A stretch of 64,000 bases of DNA. Source: Legionella sp. (GTDB lineage: Bacteria > Pseudomonadota > Gammaproteobacteria > Legionellales > Legionellaceae). Location of the stretch: positions 186,001 through 250,000 of the forward strand of contig JACETI010000004.1 of the NCBI GenBank assembly GCA_013911415.1, in the 5' to 3' direction. Below are positions 18,386 to 27,417 of this stretch, piece after piece; positions within the stretch are counted from its first letter, which is position 1, and every line of letters begins with the position of its first letter. The notes beneath the pieces were generated by a model. That model was not told the DNA's origin. It did no database searches and was given only the letters and a program-made list of their open reading frames with translations. Position numbers and translations under genes: made by a program.

Positions 18386-19684
18386 ATGGCATTATTAGTG
18401 CAAAAATTTGGGGGCTCGTCACTTGCTACGATACAGCACATTAACCAAGCTGCAGACATCATAGCAAAGGCTAAGCAAGCGGGGCACCATCTCGTAGTGA
18501 TTGTATCTGCTATGGGGGGAGAAACGGATCGCCTGATCAATTTGGCAGCAGATATGTCGGAGTCGCCAGATGCTCGCGAATATGCTGCTTTGGTGTCAAC
18601 GGGTGAACAAGTATCAATGGCGCTTATGGCAATGGCATTGATCAATCGGGGAATACCAGCACGCTCTTACACCGGTGGCCAAGCCCGGATACACACTTGT
18701 AGTCAGTTTAAGAAAGCGCGTATTCATGCCATCGATACCCAGCCTATTTTGGACGATTTGAAACAAGGCAATGTCGTTGTTGTGGCTGGCTTTCAAGGCA
18801 TTGATAAAGCTGGCAATATTACAACGCTTGGTAGAGGTGGATCAGATACTACCGCCGTCGCAATTGCAGCGGCATTAAATGCTGACGAATGTCAGATTTA
18901 TACAGACGTCGAAGGTGTTTACACCAGTGATCCACGTGTGGTGCCAGATGCTAGAAGGCTTGATCAGATTTCATTTGATGAAATGTTAGAGCTGTCCAGT
19001 TTGGGCGCAAAAGTCTTACAAATTCGAGCAGTTGAATTCGCTGGAAAATACCGTATGCCATTACGTGTATTATCTTCAGCGCAAGAAGGACCAGGTACAC
19101 TCATTACCTACTCGCAAACAGCGAGTATGGAAGCGCCCTTAGTGACCGGTATAGCTTTTAGTCGTCAAGAAGCAAAGATTACTGTTACAGGCATTCCTGA
19201 TACACCAGGCGTTACGTCGGCGATTCTCGCTGAGATCAATGCATTAGGTTCAAATATTGATATGATTGCTCAACGTGTGCTTTCGCACTCGCAAACGGAA
19301 CTAACGTTTACCGTTCCTCGGGCGGAATATGAAGAAATGATGAGAGGACTGCAAAAAATTGTTAAAACATTTGGCAATTATGTACTTGTTGGCGAAGTGG
19401 ATTTAGCGAAAGTTTCTTTAGTGGGTGCGGGCTTAAGAAGTCATCCTGAAGTAGTATCCAATATGTTAGAAACCTTGGCTTCGAAAAACATTGGCACCCA
19501 ACTAATCACAACCTCTGAGATTAAAATTTCATTGCTCATTGCTTCTTCCATGCTTGAAGAATCACTGCGCGCTTTACATGATGTTTTTTGTTTGAACAGA
19601 GAATATACGGAAGAAAGTGAGAATTCATTCTCTGCATCAATGATGACCAATGACGAAGGAAAGTTAACGCAGCGCTTTGTGTAG
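18386..19684 (+). CDS. lysC: aspartate kinase
   Basis: Phosphorylates aspartate, the first step to lysine, threonine, methionine and diaminopimelate. The N-terminus [11 protein letters not shown] carries the KFGGSS motif; [16 protein letters not shown] and [14 protein letters not shown] follow; two ACT domains ([21 protein letters not shown]) allow feedback control. 432 aa, about 20 longer than usual because of a Ser/Glu-rich C-terminal tail. The tRNA-Ser gene begins only 17 bp after the stop on the other strand, and csrA, found here in Legionella and Coxiella, is missing. Confidence 0.96.
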   Translation: MALLVQKFGGSSLATIQHINQAADIIAKAKQAGHHLVVIVSAMGGETDRLINLAADMSESPDAREYAALVSTGEQVSMALMAMALINRGIPARSYTGGQARIHTCSQFKKARIHAIDTQPILDDLKQGNVVVVAGFQGIDKAGNITTLGRGGSDTTAVAIAAALNADECQIYTDVEGVYTSDPRVVPDARRLDQISFDEMLELSSLGAKVLQIRAVEFAGKYRMPLRVLSSAQEGPGTLITYSQTASMEAPLVTGIAFSRQEAKITVTGIPDTPGVTSAILAEINALGSNIDMIAQRVLSHSQTELTFTVPRAEYEEMMRGLQKIVKTFGNYVLVGEVDLAKVSLVGAGLRSHPEVVSNMLETLASKNIGTQLITTSEIKISLLIASSMLEESLRALHDVFCLNREYTEESENSFSASMMTNDEGKLTQRFV

Positions 19685-19701
19685 GGGAATATCAAGAATA
19701 T

Positions 19702-19789
19702 TGGCGGAGAGGCAGGGATTCGAACCCTGGGAAGGTTGCCCTTCAACGGTTTTCAAGACCGCCGCTTTAAACCGCTCAGCCACCTCTCC
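19702..19789 (-). tRNA. tRNA-Ser (anticodon UGA)
   Basis: Read on the minus strand: acceptor stem GGAGAGG pairs with CCTCTCC, discriminator G, genome-encoded CCA; T-arm GGTTCGAATCC; anticodon loop CTTGAAA with TGA; a long variable arm (GAAGGGCAACCTTC), typical of class II tRNA-Ser. 88 nt with CCA. Reads UCA and related codons. Confidence 0.97.
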
Positions 19790-20008
19790 AATCAATGAAA
19801 AAGAATATAAAGGAGTCCGTTGTATTTTGCAAGAATTTTTAGCCTCAGTCCTTGTTTTTCTAATTCTTACGCCCAATTTCTCCTAGAATTTTAACCATAG
19901 GCCTTGAAATTATTAGATGCTCCCTTATTATGATAAGTATAATCCTGAGTTAATGTGGGTAGTGCATCCTTAAAATCTTACGTTTGCCACCCATGGAGGA
20001 AACGCTAG

Positions 20009-20275
20009 ATGAAAAACAATTGGCCTACAAAAAAATACGACATGTCTGCTGCTGCGCGTATTATGGAAGAATATGCCAATGAACAAAACACCGGGTATTT
20101 AGGTTTCTTTGAACTTATTGTGGATAAGGAAGAAAAGAAATGGGATTTTCGTTTATCTGGCTGGGTGATTACCTTAGCCCACTACTTTAAATCCCTCTAC
20201 GGCAGTGATCACGGTGATTTAGTCACTCGGCAAGTCCTAAGCTATTGTTTGACTCGCGGGGAAACGATTCATTAA
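20009..20275 (+). CDS. small unrecognised protein
   Basis: 88 aa with a good ribosome-binding site (GGAGG 10 nt before the ATG). Soluble, mixed charge, no signal peptide. Residues 30-75 alternate hydrophobic and aromatic residues (GYLGFFELIVDKEEKKWDF), suggesting a small folded domain. A -10-like TATAAT is at 19938-19943 and a terminator-like hairpin at 20375, so it is probably a monocistronic gene. I do not recognise the family. Confidence 0.6.
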   Translation: MKNNWPTKKYDMSAAARIMEEYANEQNTGYLGFFELIVDKEEKKWDFRLSGWVITLAHYFKSLYGSDHGDLVTRQVLSYCLTRGETIH

Positions 20276-20374
20276 AGAAGAAACGTCCTCGTTGATAATA
20301 AACCAACATCCTATCTTCAGCAAACATACTAAAATATGCCGCTATTTCATTAAGGTATCGCCACCTTTAGTAAG

Positions 20375-20401
20375 ACCTGTTAACTACGCAGGTATTTTTT
20401 T
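20375..20401 (+). terminator. probable terminator after the 88-aa gene
   Basis: ACCTG and CAGGT form a 5-bp stem with a 9-nt loop, followed by A and seven T. About 100 bp after the stop at 20275. Confidence 0.5.
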
Positions 20402-20626
20402 GCCTGGTTGGTTAGTACATAAAGTTGATCACCTTCCCCTTCTTTTTTGCTTTTCTTAGCCCCAGATTTTAAAAATTTTATAGATAGCACAACACAGAAT
20501 TAATTCACTGGATTTATTTCTACCTGTGAAAAATGGGTGTTTAGCTTGTAAAAACGTTGTGACTATTCAGTGTATAGATCGCAAAACGCATTCCACGGCA
20601 TAAACTTTGCATTTGTCCCCAATTTC

Positions 20627-20635
20627 TGTGGATAA
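20627..20635 (-). promoter_or_regulatory. single DnaA-box match
   Basis: The minus strand reads TTATCCACA, the exact DnaA consensus, inside an intergenic AT-rich stretch. Only one copy is visible, and there is no dnaA or dnaN nearby, so this is not an origin; it may be a titration site or chance. Confidence 0.3.
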
Positions 20636-20787
20636 GTGTGTGAGAAAGATGACGGGAAAAATAAATTTCTATTTTAAATCAATAACATAATTCCATTGGT
20701 TAAGCGGCATCAATTTTTCGACAGTAAGAAATTACGTGTCGAATTGCCGCATACACGGCAATGTTCATCGATGAGGCTGATGAGATT

Positions 20788-23760
20788 TTAAAGGTAAGAG
20801 GGAATAATTGAAGGTTTTGAGCTAAAGCTCAGCAGAAACTCTTCGCACATCGTTTGTAATTGTTGGCTAGCGGTTACAGCAGAATAATGATCTTTGATGG
20901 TTTCTAGCCACTGACAACATTGCACGAGTAAATTCTGAAAATCAGTATGTTCTAAGGCGCTATGCTCAATTGCTCTAGAAACAACCTGGTTGAAAATGAC
21001 CATACGATCGAACTTACGTGCTGCATTAAAAGCTGTCATTAGTGGAAGTAATATCTTTTTGTCAACCAAGGGCCGTTGTTTATCAGTGAAGGGTATTTGT
21101 TTTTCAGCCAGAGGTATTGTCAGATAAAATAAAGGTTTTTTTTCCTCAAAAGGATGTGTCTGCCTGTCAACCAGTCTGAGCAAGCGTTGTTGGTAATGCA
21201 GCTGCACATTTTTGAATAAATGTTTTGCAAATCCTTTGTTAGTTAATCCTTCAATGCTCTGCTCAAAATTGAGTGTACACGTTTCCATGCGTTGAAGCAT
21301 TTGCGGATTATCTTCATCCATATGCGTTAACTGCAAATAATCATCCACAAAATTAGTGATAATTTTCGTACTCTTTTCTGTTTCATTGTACACTTCAGCC
21401 AAATACGCTATGTGTGCAGGATCTAACAGCGTATCGATTGCTTTAGCCGAAAGATTGCCGAGGACAGGTCCATGCTCAGGCATGAATCTGACTTCTTTTA
21501 GGCTTAGAAGGTCTCTTTGAGTCAGAAAGACGCTAGGTCCATCGATTTTGAGTGAAGGAATTAACGTTTTTAACTTAATAATGACAGGGTTTTTTTCATT
21601 TTGAAGTCGATGCTCAAAATGAATATGTACGATGTTATTGTTGTCGATGATACTGTTTTCTTTAGAAATCGTGATATTGGAAATACGATTGGTATGACCT
21701 TTTTTATTTAAAAGGCTAGGGTTGTAGGGGCGTGTTCGCTTGTTTGCAAAAGGAACACGATAAGGATTGCCTAAATGATTATATAAGCGTGCCCCATGCA
21801 CAGCTTTTTCAATTATCCGCGCTTTCCTTAAAAGCGTTTCAATCGTTTCTTGATCGCCATCTTCCTGAGGTACCTCTTGCATAATGCCAAAAAACTCATT
21901 TTTCTGTTTTTGAATACGTTCCCGGACAAGGTACATAAGCGCCTGGTTATGCACTTTTAAGTTGCCAATCTGCGATAACAGCGCTTCCTTTGATAATATG
22001 GCTTGTTTGAGTGCTTTCAAAGCCGTTCCATCGGTTGTTTCTACCAGTTTTTGCCTGGCGTCGTCTAACTCTTCTCTTAAGGCAGTTATTTTTTCAATAA
22101 ATTTACTTTCACATATTTCGAAGTAACGCTTTATATAGGGTTCTTTAGCAAATAATTTAAGAATACTGCGGTATTTCTCTTTTTTCTTACAATCATTTAA
22201 AAAAAGAAAATTACGACCCATTAAATGTCGGTTGTATTTCGCGAAATCATTAGGGTAGTGGTTATAACCTGGATATCTTTCAAAATGATCACTGCTTTGA
22301 ATGCTTTGATCAAAGATCAGGAAATCTAAAAGATATCCTAGGCTGTGATCGAGAGTGAATCCTTTATTCTGATTATAAGCACCGATGCTATCGCCGTCCG
22401 CGCAAACGCCCGTGTAGGCGAAGTTTCCACCAAGATCGGGTATAAAGTGATTTTTTTCTAGACCTTCTCCAAGTGTCACGAAGGTCGAATGATTGCTATA
22501 CGTTTTTTTACTCAAAGCAGCATGGAAAATTTCTTCAATCGCAAAATTGTGTAGGGGTATGAGACCTTCATTAAAAGGGATAAAGAGCAGGGCTTTACCA
22601 ATAGTGTCGCTGGGGCTTTTTTTTAAAAGGTCGCCTTCGTATAAAGAGAGCGCATAAAAATCTGTCGTATGAAGGCCAAGCATATGGGCGAGTGCAAGAG
22701 CGCCGGCTTCATTCTGCAAAGCCTCGAGAGACCCTTGTTTAGGTAGTTTGAGGATCGCGTTGGGATTTAAATGATATTGTTCTTGTCTGTCGGTATAAGT
22801 TTTGAGTGATGTAAGGGATGCATCCGTTATGTGTTGGAGTTGGCTAGCACATTTTTCGAGACTCAATAAAGAAAACTTTTCAGTTTGCCCACCTGCTTTA
22901 TCATTTAATTCATAAAAGGTATGGTGCACTCCGTCACGACAAAAGCTAACGAGCAGTTGCGCCTCATTCTCGAGACAATGAATTGTCAAAAGAACTTTTG
23001 TAAGGGCAAGTGCTCTTTTCGTCTCAAGCTGAGCAGTTTCTGAAATAACAGAATTCTTCGTATTCTTGGCTTGGCTTTGAAGTAAACTATGATGATACCC
23101 TTCAAGCGTTTTCAAAGAATTATTCGGGAGATTTAAAAACCCTGTTAGTTTGTCTTTCGCAAGAGGTAATAACGCTTCAATCTCTTTTAACTGTGATTCG
23201 ATGCTGCTTGGAAGGATATTTTGATAGCACCTCCACTCTTGTTTTTTAAAGCGATGAACTGGGTGTTGATAATAATCAGTTGTCGGGATAAATGTGAGGT
23301 GATGTTTATCTGCAACTTGTTCTAAGGCCTTGTAAGCAGCATTATCCCATGCATCTTTTACTGATTTTTCACCGGAAGAAAGTTTTTTAGGCGCACTCTC
23401 AATGTTTTTGAGGTAATTGACACCCGCCTCGAGAATAGCCATTAATGCTTCTTTCTTGGCGTTGTTATCCAAGGGATTTGTGGGACCAAATAAATAGATA
23501 TGAGTTCTTGCTAATTTGTCGAGAGCCTTGCTACAAAAGGTAAACAGAGCATTACCATCATCGATGGCAGTGTGTTGTTCATTCTTAAGAGCAGAGGACA
23601 GCTCAGGCGAACATTCTTCGAATGTGAAACCAAGTTTCGGGTCAATGGGGACTATATTTTCTTTGTCATCAGGCTTTATGGAAGCCAACGATGCCTTGTT
23701 TAATATGCTTTGCTCAAAAAATAAAGTTAAAATACGTTGTTTTAAATCTTTGGTTAACAT
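20788..23760 (-). CDS. large candidate effector with a possible atypical kinase fold
   Basis: 990 aa from ATG 23760; a TTG at 23793 could add 11 residues. No clear ribosome-binding site for either. Soluble, no signal peptide. Residues about 335-480 have the order of a kinase-like core: ILKLPKQGS with Lys338, LQNEAGALALAHMLGL with Glu351, then CADGDSIGAYNQNKGFTLDHSLG with Asp455/Asp457, Asn463/465 and Asp471 (an LDHS in place of DFG). This resembles PI-kinase-like or atypical kinase cores in Legionella effectors, an inference from memory of the pattern. A coiled region follows near 560-620. It shares strand and neighbourhood with the Ser/Thr kinase gene upstream. Confidence 0.5.
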   Translation of the reverse strand: MLTKDLKQRILTLFFEQSILNKASLASIKPDDKENIVPIDPKLGFTFEECSPELSSALKNEQHTAIDDGNALFTFCSKALDKLARTHIYLFGPTNPLDNNAKKEALMAILEAGVNYLKNIESAPKKLSSGEKSVKDAWDNAAYKALEQVADKHHLTFIPTTDYYQHPVHRFKKQEWRCYQNILPSSIESQLKEIEALLPLAKDKLTGFLNLPNNSLKTLEGYHHSLLQSQAKNTKNSVISETAQLETKRALALTKVLLTIHCLENEAQLLVSFCRDGVHHTFYELNDKAGGQTEKFSLLSLEKCASQLQHITDASLTSLKTYTDRQEQYHLNPNAILKLPKQGSLEALQNEAGALALAHMLGLHTTDFYALSLYEGDLLKKSPSDTIGKALLFIPFNEGLIPLHNFAIEEIFHAALSKKTYSNHSTFVTLGEGLEKNHFIPDLGGNFAYTGVCADGDSIGAYNQNKGFTLDHSLGYLLDFLIFDQSIQSSDHFERYPGYNHYPNDFAKYNRHLMGRNFLFLNDCKKKEKYRSILKLFAKEPYIKRYFEICESKFIEKITALREELDDARQKLVETTDGTALKALKQAILSKEALLSQIGNLKVHNQALMYLVRERIQKQKNEFFGIMQEVPQEDGDQETIETLLRKARIIEKAVHGARLYNHLGNPYRVPFANKRTRPYNPSLLNKKGHTNRISNITISKENSIIDNNNIVHIHFEHRLQNEKNPVIIKLKTLIPSLKIDGPSVFLTQRDLLSLKEVRFMPEHGPVLGNLSAKAIDTLLDPAHIAYLAEVYNETEKSTKIITNFVDDYLQLTHMDEDNPQMLQRMETCTLNFEQSIEGLTNKGFAKHLFKNVQLHYQQRLLRLVDRQTHPFEEKKPLFYLTIPLAEKQIPFTDKQRPLVDKKILLPLMTAFNAARKFDRMVIFNQVVSRAIEHSALEHTDFQNLLVQCCQWLETIKDHYSAVTASQQLQTMCEEFLLSFSSKPSIIPSYL

Positions 23761-23801
23761 TTGAAGGTAAAAATTAGATGCAATTACACACAATAAAGTT
23801 A

Positions 23802-23807
23802 ATTATA
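23802..23807 (-). promoter_or_regulatory. -10 box of the 990-aa gene
   Basis: The minus strand has a perfect TATAAT here, 42 bp before the ATG at 23760. The -35 at the right spacing (ATCAAA) is poor. No PmrA-type repeat is seen upstream. Confidence 0.35.
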
Positions 23808-23913
23808 CAACAAAAAAAATAAATTTTGATAATTTTGGGTGATATTTGTGTTTTTTGGAAAATTATAATATTTTTTGCCTGTCTGACATGAGGGCAAGTA
23901 GTGTAAGGCGACA

Positions 23914-23940
23914 CTTTCTTCTCAAAACGCAAGAAGAAAG
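23914..23940. other. 9-bp perfect inverted repeat
   Basis: CTTTCTTCT and AGAAGAAAG with a 9-nt loop lie just past the 3' end of the kinase gene (stop at 23960, minus strand). There is no T-run, but the position suits a transcript 3' hairpin. Confidence 0.4.
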
Positions 23941-23959
23941 CGCAGGACAGGGAAAAACC

Positions 23960-25357
23960 CTATGGTAGTGAAGAAACAAAACTACAGGATTTTATAAGCA
24001 GTTGATTTTCATCGCTATCCCTGCTTTTCTGTGCTGGTTTAAACTGCGTTAGATGCATTTTGTCCTTTAATTGCTTTATAGGAAGCGGTATGAGGGGTTG
24101 CATGCACCGAGAATAGGCGGCATATTGAAGGTTTTTAGCTTTGGTAAAAGCATCAATTGCTTGTTGGATATCAATTCTATCTTCGGGAAGGTAAGCCGTC
24201 ATTTTTTCAAGCGCGATCTTAATCGTTGCTGCCGCTCTGCTGTCTAAACGATTCCTTTGTTCTGCTGGCATTAAATCGAATAAGGTCGAATAATCATTAG
24301 AAAAGCCATATTCAAGAATAGACGGGCCATCGACCGCATAATCATAACTCGTCATATCACCTAAGCCCCAGAATAAGGTTAATACTCGTCCCATACTATA
24401 AATGTCGCTTAATTGGCTGGTACCCTCAAGTTTGTCATCTTCAAAAAATTTTGTCCCTTTTAAACGTAAATGACGTGGGGCATGTAAACCCTCGGGTGAA
24501 ATAAAACCTGGCGTACCCACTGATTTTTCTGAGGGACGCAATGGGCCATCTATTTTTGCTAGACCATAATCAATGATATAAATTTGTTTGGTATGAACAT
24601 CAATACAAATATTTTCCGGCTTAATGTCACGATGTACCAAGCCCAAATCAAACACTTGCTCCTTCAAGGCTTTTAATAACAAGATACTGAATTCGAATCG
24701 CGTATCTAAAGATAAGATATTTTTTTTATAGCTTTCTTCAAAATTGGCATTAAGTTCCGCAGAGTGAAGACGCGCGAGTTTTGTTTGGAGGTTAACCGCA
24801 TGCATATCATGGTGTTGCACATCAAATAAATCATGGCCGGCCATGTACCTGAGAATACTGACAACCTGTTTTTGACTGATAACCGGCATTTTTGGGTGTA
24901 AATGGTCGGTGCGACTTTCCATGAGATATTCGTGATGTGCATCCCTAATGAAGCGCGATCGTTTAGCAGGATTTCTCGACTGAAAAATTTTAGCAACGCG
25001 CGTATGGCCTTCTTTAGGAAGTTTGCGGATAAGCTGGCCATGTTTGAGTTTTAAGGTGTGATCAATAGGATAGACGATCGCGTAACCACCAACTCCAAGG
25101 GGCGGATCCGCCTTTTCTTTCTCACATAGAGGATTACCTCTGTCTCGAATGACCTCATAACGAGGTTTTTCTTTTTTGCTCGCTCTTTTGACAATGGTAC
25201 TGGATAAAATGACTTGAATAGGTTGGTCTTGATAAATAATCTCATAGGACACGTCTTTTTCCCAGATACGAGTGCGTTCATGGTTACTTAATAACAAGGT
25301 TTTTAATAAATGAAACTGACTTTTGGTCGGTTGAATGGGATTAATGAACACATTCAT
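23960..25357 (-). CDS. eukaryotic-type Ser/Thr protein kinase (LegK-like candidate effector)
   Basis: 465 aa; ATG 25357 is preceded by GGAG. An N-terminal ~85 residues of unknown fold precede a complete kinase core: glycine loop GVGGYAIVY (88-96), ATP-binding Lys123 in VAKIF, a likely alpha-C Glu143, catalytic loop HRDIKPEN (242-249, Asp244, Asn249), metal-binding DYG (263-265, variant of DFG), activation segment GTPGFISPEG (281-290). All key catalytic residues are present, so it should be active. No membrane segment or PASTA domains, unlike bacterial PknB-type receptors, but like the Legionella LegK effectors. It may act on host proteins. Confidence 0.8.
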   Translation of the reverse strand: MNVFINPIQPTKSQFHLLKTLLLSNHERTRIWEKDVSYEIIYQDQPIQVILSSTIVKRASKKEKPRYEVIRDRGNPLCEKEKADPPLGVGGYAIVYPIDHTLKLKHGQLIRKLPKEGHTRVAKIFQSRNPAKRSRFIRDAHHEYLMESRTDHLHPKMPVISQKQVVSILRYMAGHDLFDVQHHDMHAVNLQTKLARLHSAELNANFEESYKKNILSLDTRFEFSILLLKALKEQVFDLGLVHRDIKPENICIDVHTKQIYIIDYGLAKIDGPLRPSEKSVGTPGFISPEGLHAPRHLRLKGTKFFEDDKLEGTSQLSDIYSMGRVLTLFWGLGDMTSYDYAVDGPSILEYGFSNDYSTLFDLMPAEQRNRLDSRAAATIKIALEKMTAYLPEDRIDIQQAIDAFTKAKNLQYAAYSRCMQPLIPLPIKQLKDKMHLTQFKPAQKSRDSDENQLLIKSCSFVSSLP

Positions 25358-25513
25358 AAAGGCTCTCCATGCTTATTAAATTTTTTTACGGCAGAAAATT
25401 TTTATAGACGCAGCAAAAAGAGGTGGTATAGGAACACCATCTAACCTCCATTTTTTACGAAGTAGATAATTTTTGCAAGGTTTTGTGAAAACGCTCTCTA
25501 TTAAACAAAGACC

Positions 25514-25544
25514 TTGTTTACACGAAGATAAATGGCGTTATATT
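25514..25544 (+). promoter_or_regulatory. weak promoter of the solute-binding protein gene
   Basis: TTGTTT (25514-25519) and TATATT (25539-25544) are 19 bp apart, 28 bp before the ATG at 25573. Spacing is long, so the call is tentative. Confidence 0.3.
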
Positions 25545-25572
25545 CTAAAAAGAAAAGAAAGGCTTCTTGAGA

Positions 25573-26310
25573 ATGAAAAAGGTTTTTGTTGCCTTATTTG
25601 TATTCATGACTATGTTTAAGGTACAGGCGCAAGAGCCGATTCGGATTGGTGTCGATCCTTTTACACCACCTTTTATCATGCAAGGCGGTAATCAACAACT
25701 ATATGGTTTTGATATTGCCATGATGCAATACATTTGCCGTGCGATGCAGCGTTCTTGCGTTTTTGTTCCTCTACATATAAGAGAGCTGGTTCCAGCCGTT
25801 GCCGAACGAAAGGTAGATGCAGCGGTTAGTGTGCTAACAGTTACTTCAGAACGTTTAGCACAAGTGAATTTCTCCTTACCATACTTGCTCAGTCAGGCGC
25901 GCTTTCTTGGCCCGGTTAGCCTGGGTAATCAGCCTTTTAGCTTAGATCTGTTAAATGGGCGCAGTATTGGCATTGCCAAGGGATCCATTTTTCCCCTGGT
26001 CATTCACTCTTTGGGCATTCGTCCCACACGTATTGAAGAATATGAGGATTACCCTTCGCTAATCGACGCATTGCAAGGGGGCAAGGTTGGGCTCGCATTA
26101 ATGGATTCGCCTACGGCCCTTTATTGGCAAAATCAATCATCTAAGCGGCTAAGTGTGCTCGGCCAACCGTTCACCTTTGGTTTTGGTTTCGCCATTGCCG
26201 TTAACCGAAATGAGCCTGAGTTATTAAATGCAATTAATCTTGCTCTGGAACAATATCAAAAAAGTGATGCTTTTAAACGAGACTACAATACCTATATCGC
26301 AAGTTTTTAA
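25573..26310 (+). CDS. periplasmic amino-acid-type solute-binding protein
   Basis: Family 3 extracellular solute-binding protein. From ATG 25573 (AAAGG 10 nt upstream) it has a signal peptide (MKKVFVALFVFMTMFKVQA), then IRIGVDPFTPPF, GFDIAMMQYICRAM and VDAAVSVLTVTSERLAQVNFS, the typical ligand-domain phrases for polar amino acids. About 245 aa, full length. No permease or ATPase gene is adjacent, so its transporter partner must be elsewhere, or it serves as a sensor or scavenger. Ligand unknown. Confidence 0.85.
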   Translation: MKKVFVALFVFMTMFKVQAQEPIRIGVDPFTPPFIMQGGNQQLYGFDIAMMQYICRAMQRSCVFVPLHIRELVPAVAERKVDAAVSVLTVTSERLAQVNFSLPYLLSQARFLGPVSLGNQPFSLDLLNGRSIGIAKGSIFPLVIHSLGIRPTRIEEYEDYPSLIDALQGGKVGLALMDSPTALYWQNQSSKRLSVLGQPFTFGFGFAIAVNRNEPELLNAINLALEQYQKSDAFKRDYNTYIASF

Positions 26311-26360
26311 ACAAATTTTTAAACGAGCTTTCTAAAATAGGATGCGAGCAAAGAATCGAC

Positions 26361-27407
26361 TTAAGTTCGTCGAGTGGTTTGTGGCTCTTCCCATAAGGTC
26401 ATAAACAATACCATCACTATCGGCCCAACGAACAAGCCTAACAATCCTAAGGTTTCGACACCGCCAAGTATACCGAACAATACGGCTAAAAAAGGCAGTT
26501 GAATAGCGCCGCCGATTAAAACAGGCTTGACGAAATGATCGGCGACGAACATGACAACTGTACCCCAAGCTAACACAAAAATGGCCCCAACTAAGGATCC
26601 CATCGAGAGCAAAATAAGACCGACAATGATAAAAACGATAGGAACTACAAAAGGAATCATGGCGGCAAAAGCAGTGATAAAACCAGTCAAAGTTGGCGCT
26701 GGAAATCCCGCTAAAAAATAGCTAATACCCATTAAAATTCCTACACCTAAACCCACAACAATGGTGCCATTAACCGTGGCCCGCAAGGTGGAAGGTAAAC
26801 GTGCAGCATAGCGAAACCAGCGATCCCCTAAACAATATTCTCCGATCTCATTAATCTGCCGAAAGAGTTTATCGCCATCACGATAAAAGAAAAAAAGCGT
26901 TAACACGGTGAATCCCAATTGAAAACCGCGATGGGCAAGGCTCACACCCACTCGCTTAATATAATAACTAGCAGGGGTTAACGATAATTGTAGGTTCGAT
27001 AAAAATTCACGTACGTTCCCAGGATGGCCTAGATTATCATTCCAATAACGCATCAGCTCATTATGCATGATTGGGAAATTTTGAATGACTTCAGGCGGTT
27101 GACCACCTTCGCGATTTATTTGTTGCAAATAATTAATAAAAAGCTGGATATCTTTGACCAGAATACTGATCAACCAACTTAAAGGAACAAGGCACAATAA
27201 AACTAAAATAGCAGTAAATAAAAAGGCAGCCACATCCCGATAACGACCGAAAAGTGCCTGCCAACGAAGGTAAAGGGGGTAGGTGGCAATGGCGATGATT
27301 GCTGCCCAAATCAGTGACGGGATGAAACGATGAATAATGAAAATACTAAGGGCAAGGATGCCAACGGTGACGCCCATACTGATTAATTCTTTATGATTTT
27401 CATGCAT
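26361..27407 (-). CDS. AI-2E family transporter (PerM/YdiK-like)
   Basis: 348 aa membrane protein of the AI-2 exporter superfamily: hydrophobic segments near residues 12-45 and 65-90, a soluble middle part, then a dense block of membrane segments from about 195 to the end (LTGFITAFAAMIPFVVPIVFIIVGLILLS, GGVETLGLLGLFVGPIVMVLFM). The motif LGxxGGVETLGLLGLFVGP is characteristic. The family moves small solutes or ions; the substrate cannot be told here. It ends the glyA-nrdR-nusB-thiL run, starting 10 bp after thiL. Confidence 0.87.
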   Translation of the reverse strand: MHENHKELISMGVTVGILALSIFIIHRFIPSLIWAAIIAIATYPLYLRWQALFGRYRDVAAFLFTAILVLLCLVPLSWLISILVKDIQLFINYLQQINREGGQPPEVIQNFPIMHNELMRYWNDNLGHPGNVREFLSNLQLSLTPASYYIKRVGVSLAHRGFQLGFTVLTLFFFYRDGDKLFRQINEIGEYCLGDRWFRYAARLPSTLRATVNGTIVVGLGVGILMGISYFLAGFPAPTLTGFITAFAAMIPFVVPIVFIIVGLILLSMGSLVGAIFVLAWGTVVMFVADHFVKPVLIGGAIQLPFLAVLFGILGGVETLGLLGLFVGPIVMVLFMTLWEEPQTTRRT

Positions 27408-27417
27408 AGCTTGAACC

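Larger units (their letters stand above)
20276..20787. other. 512-bp intergenic stretch
   Basis: No credible reading frame. It holds a terminator-like hairpin (20375-20401), an AT-rich stretch and one perfect DnaA-box match (20627-20635). It separates the small plus-strand gene from the 3' end of a large minus-strand gene. Confidence 0.5.

Noticed and set aside
19684-19702. csrA between lysC and tRNA-Ser
   Set aside because: Only 17 bp lie between the two genes; no reading frame fits.
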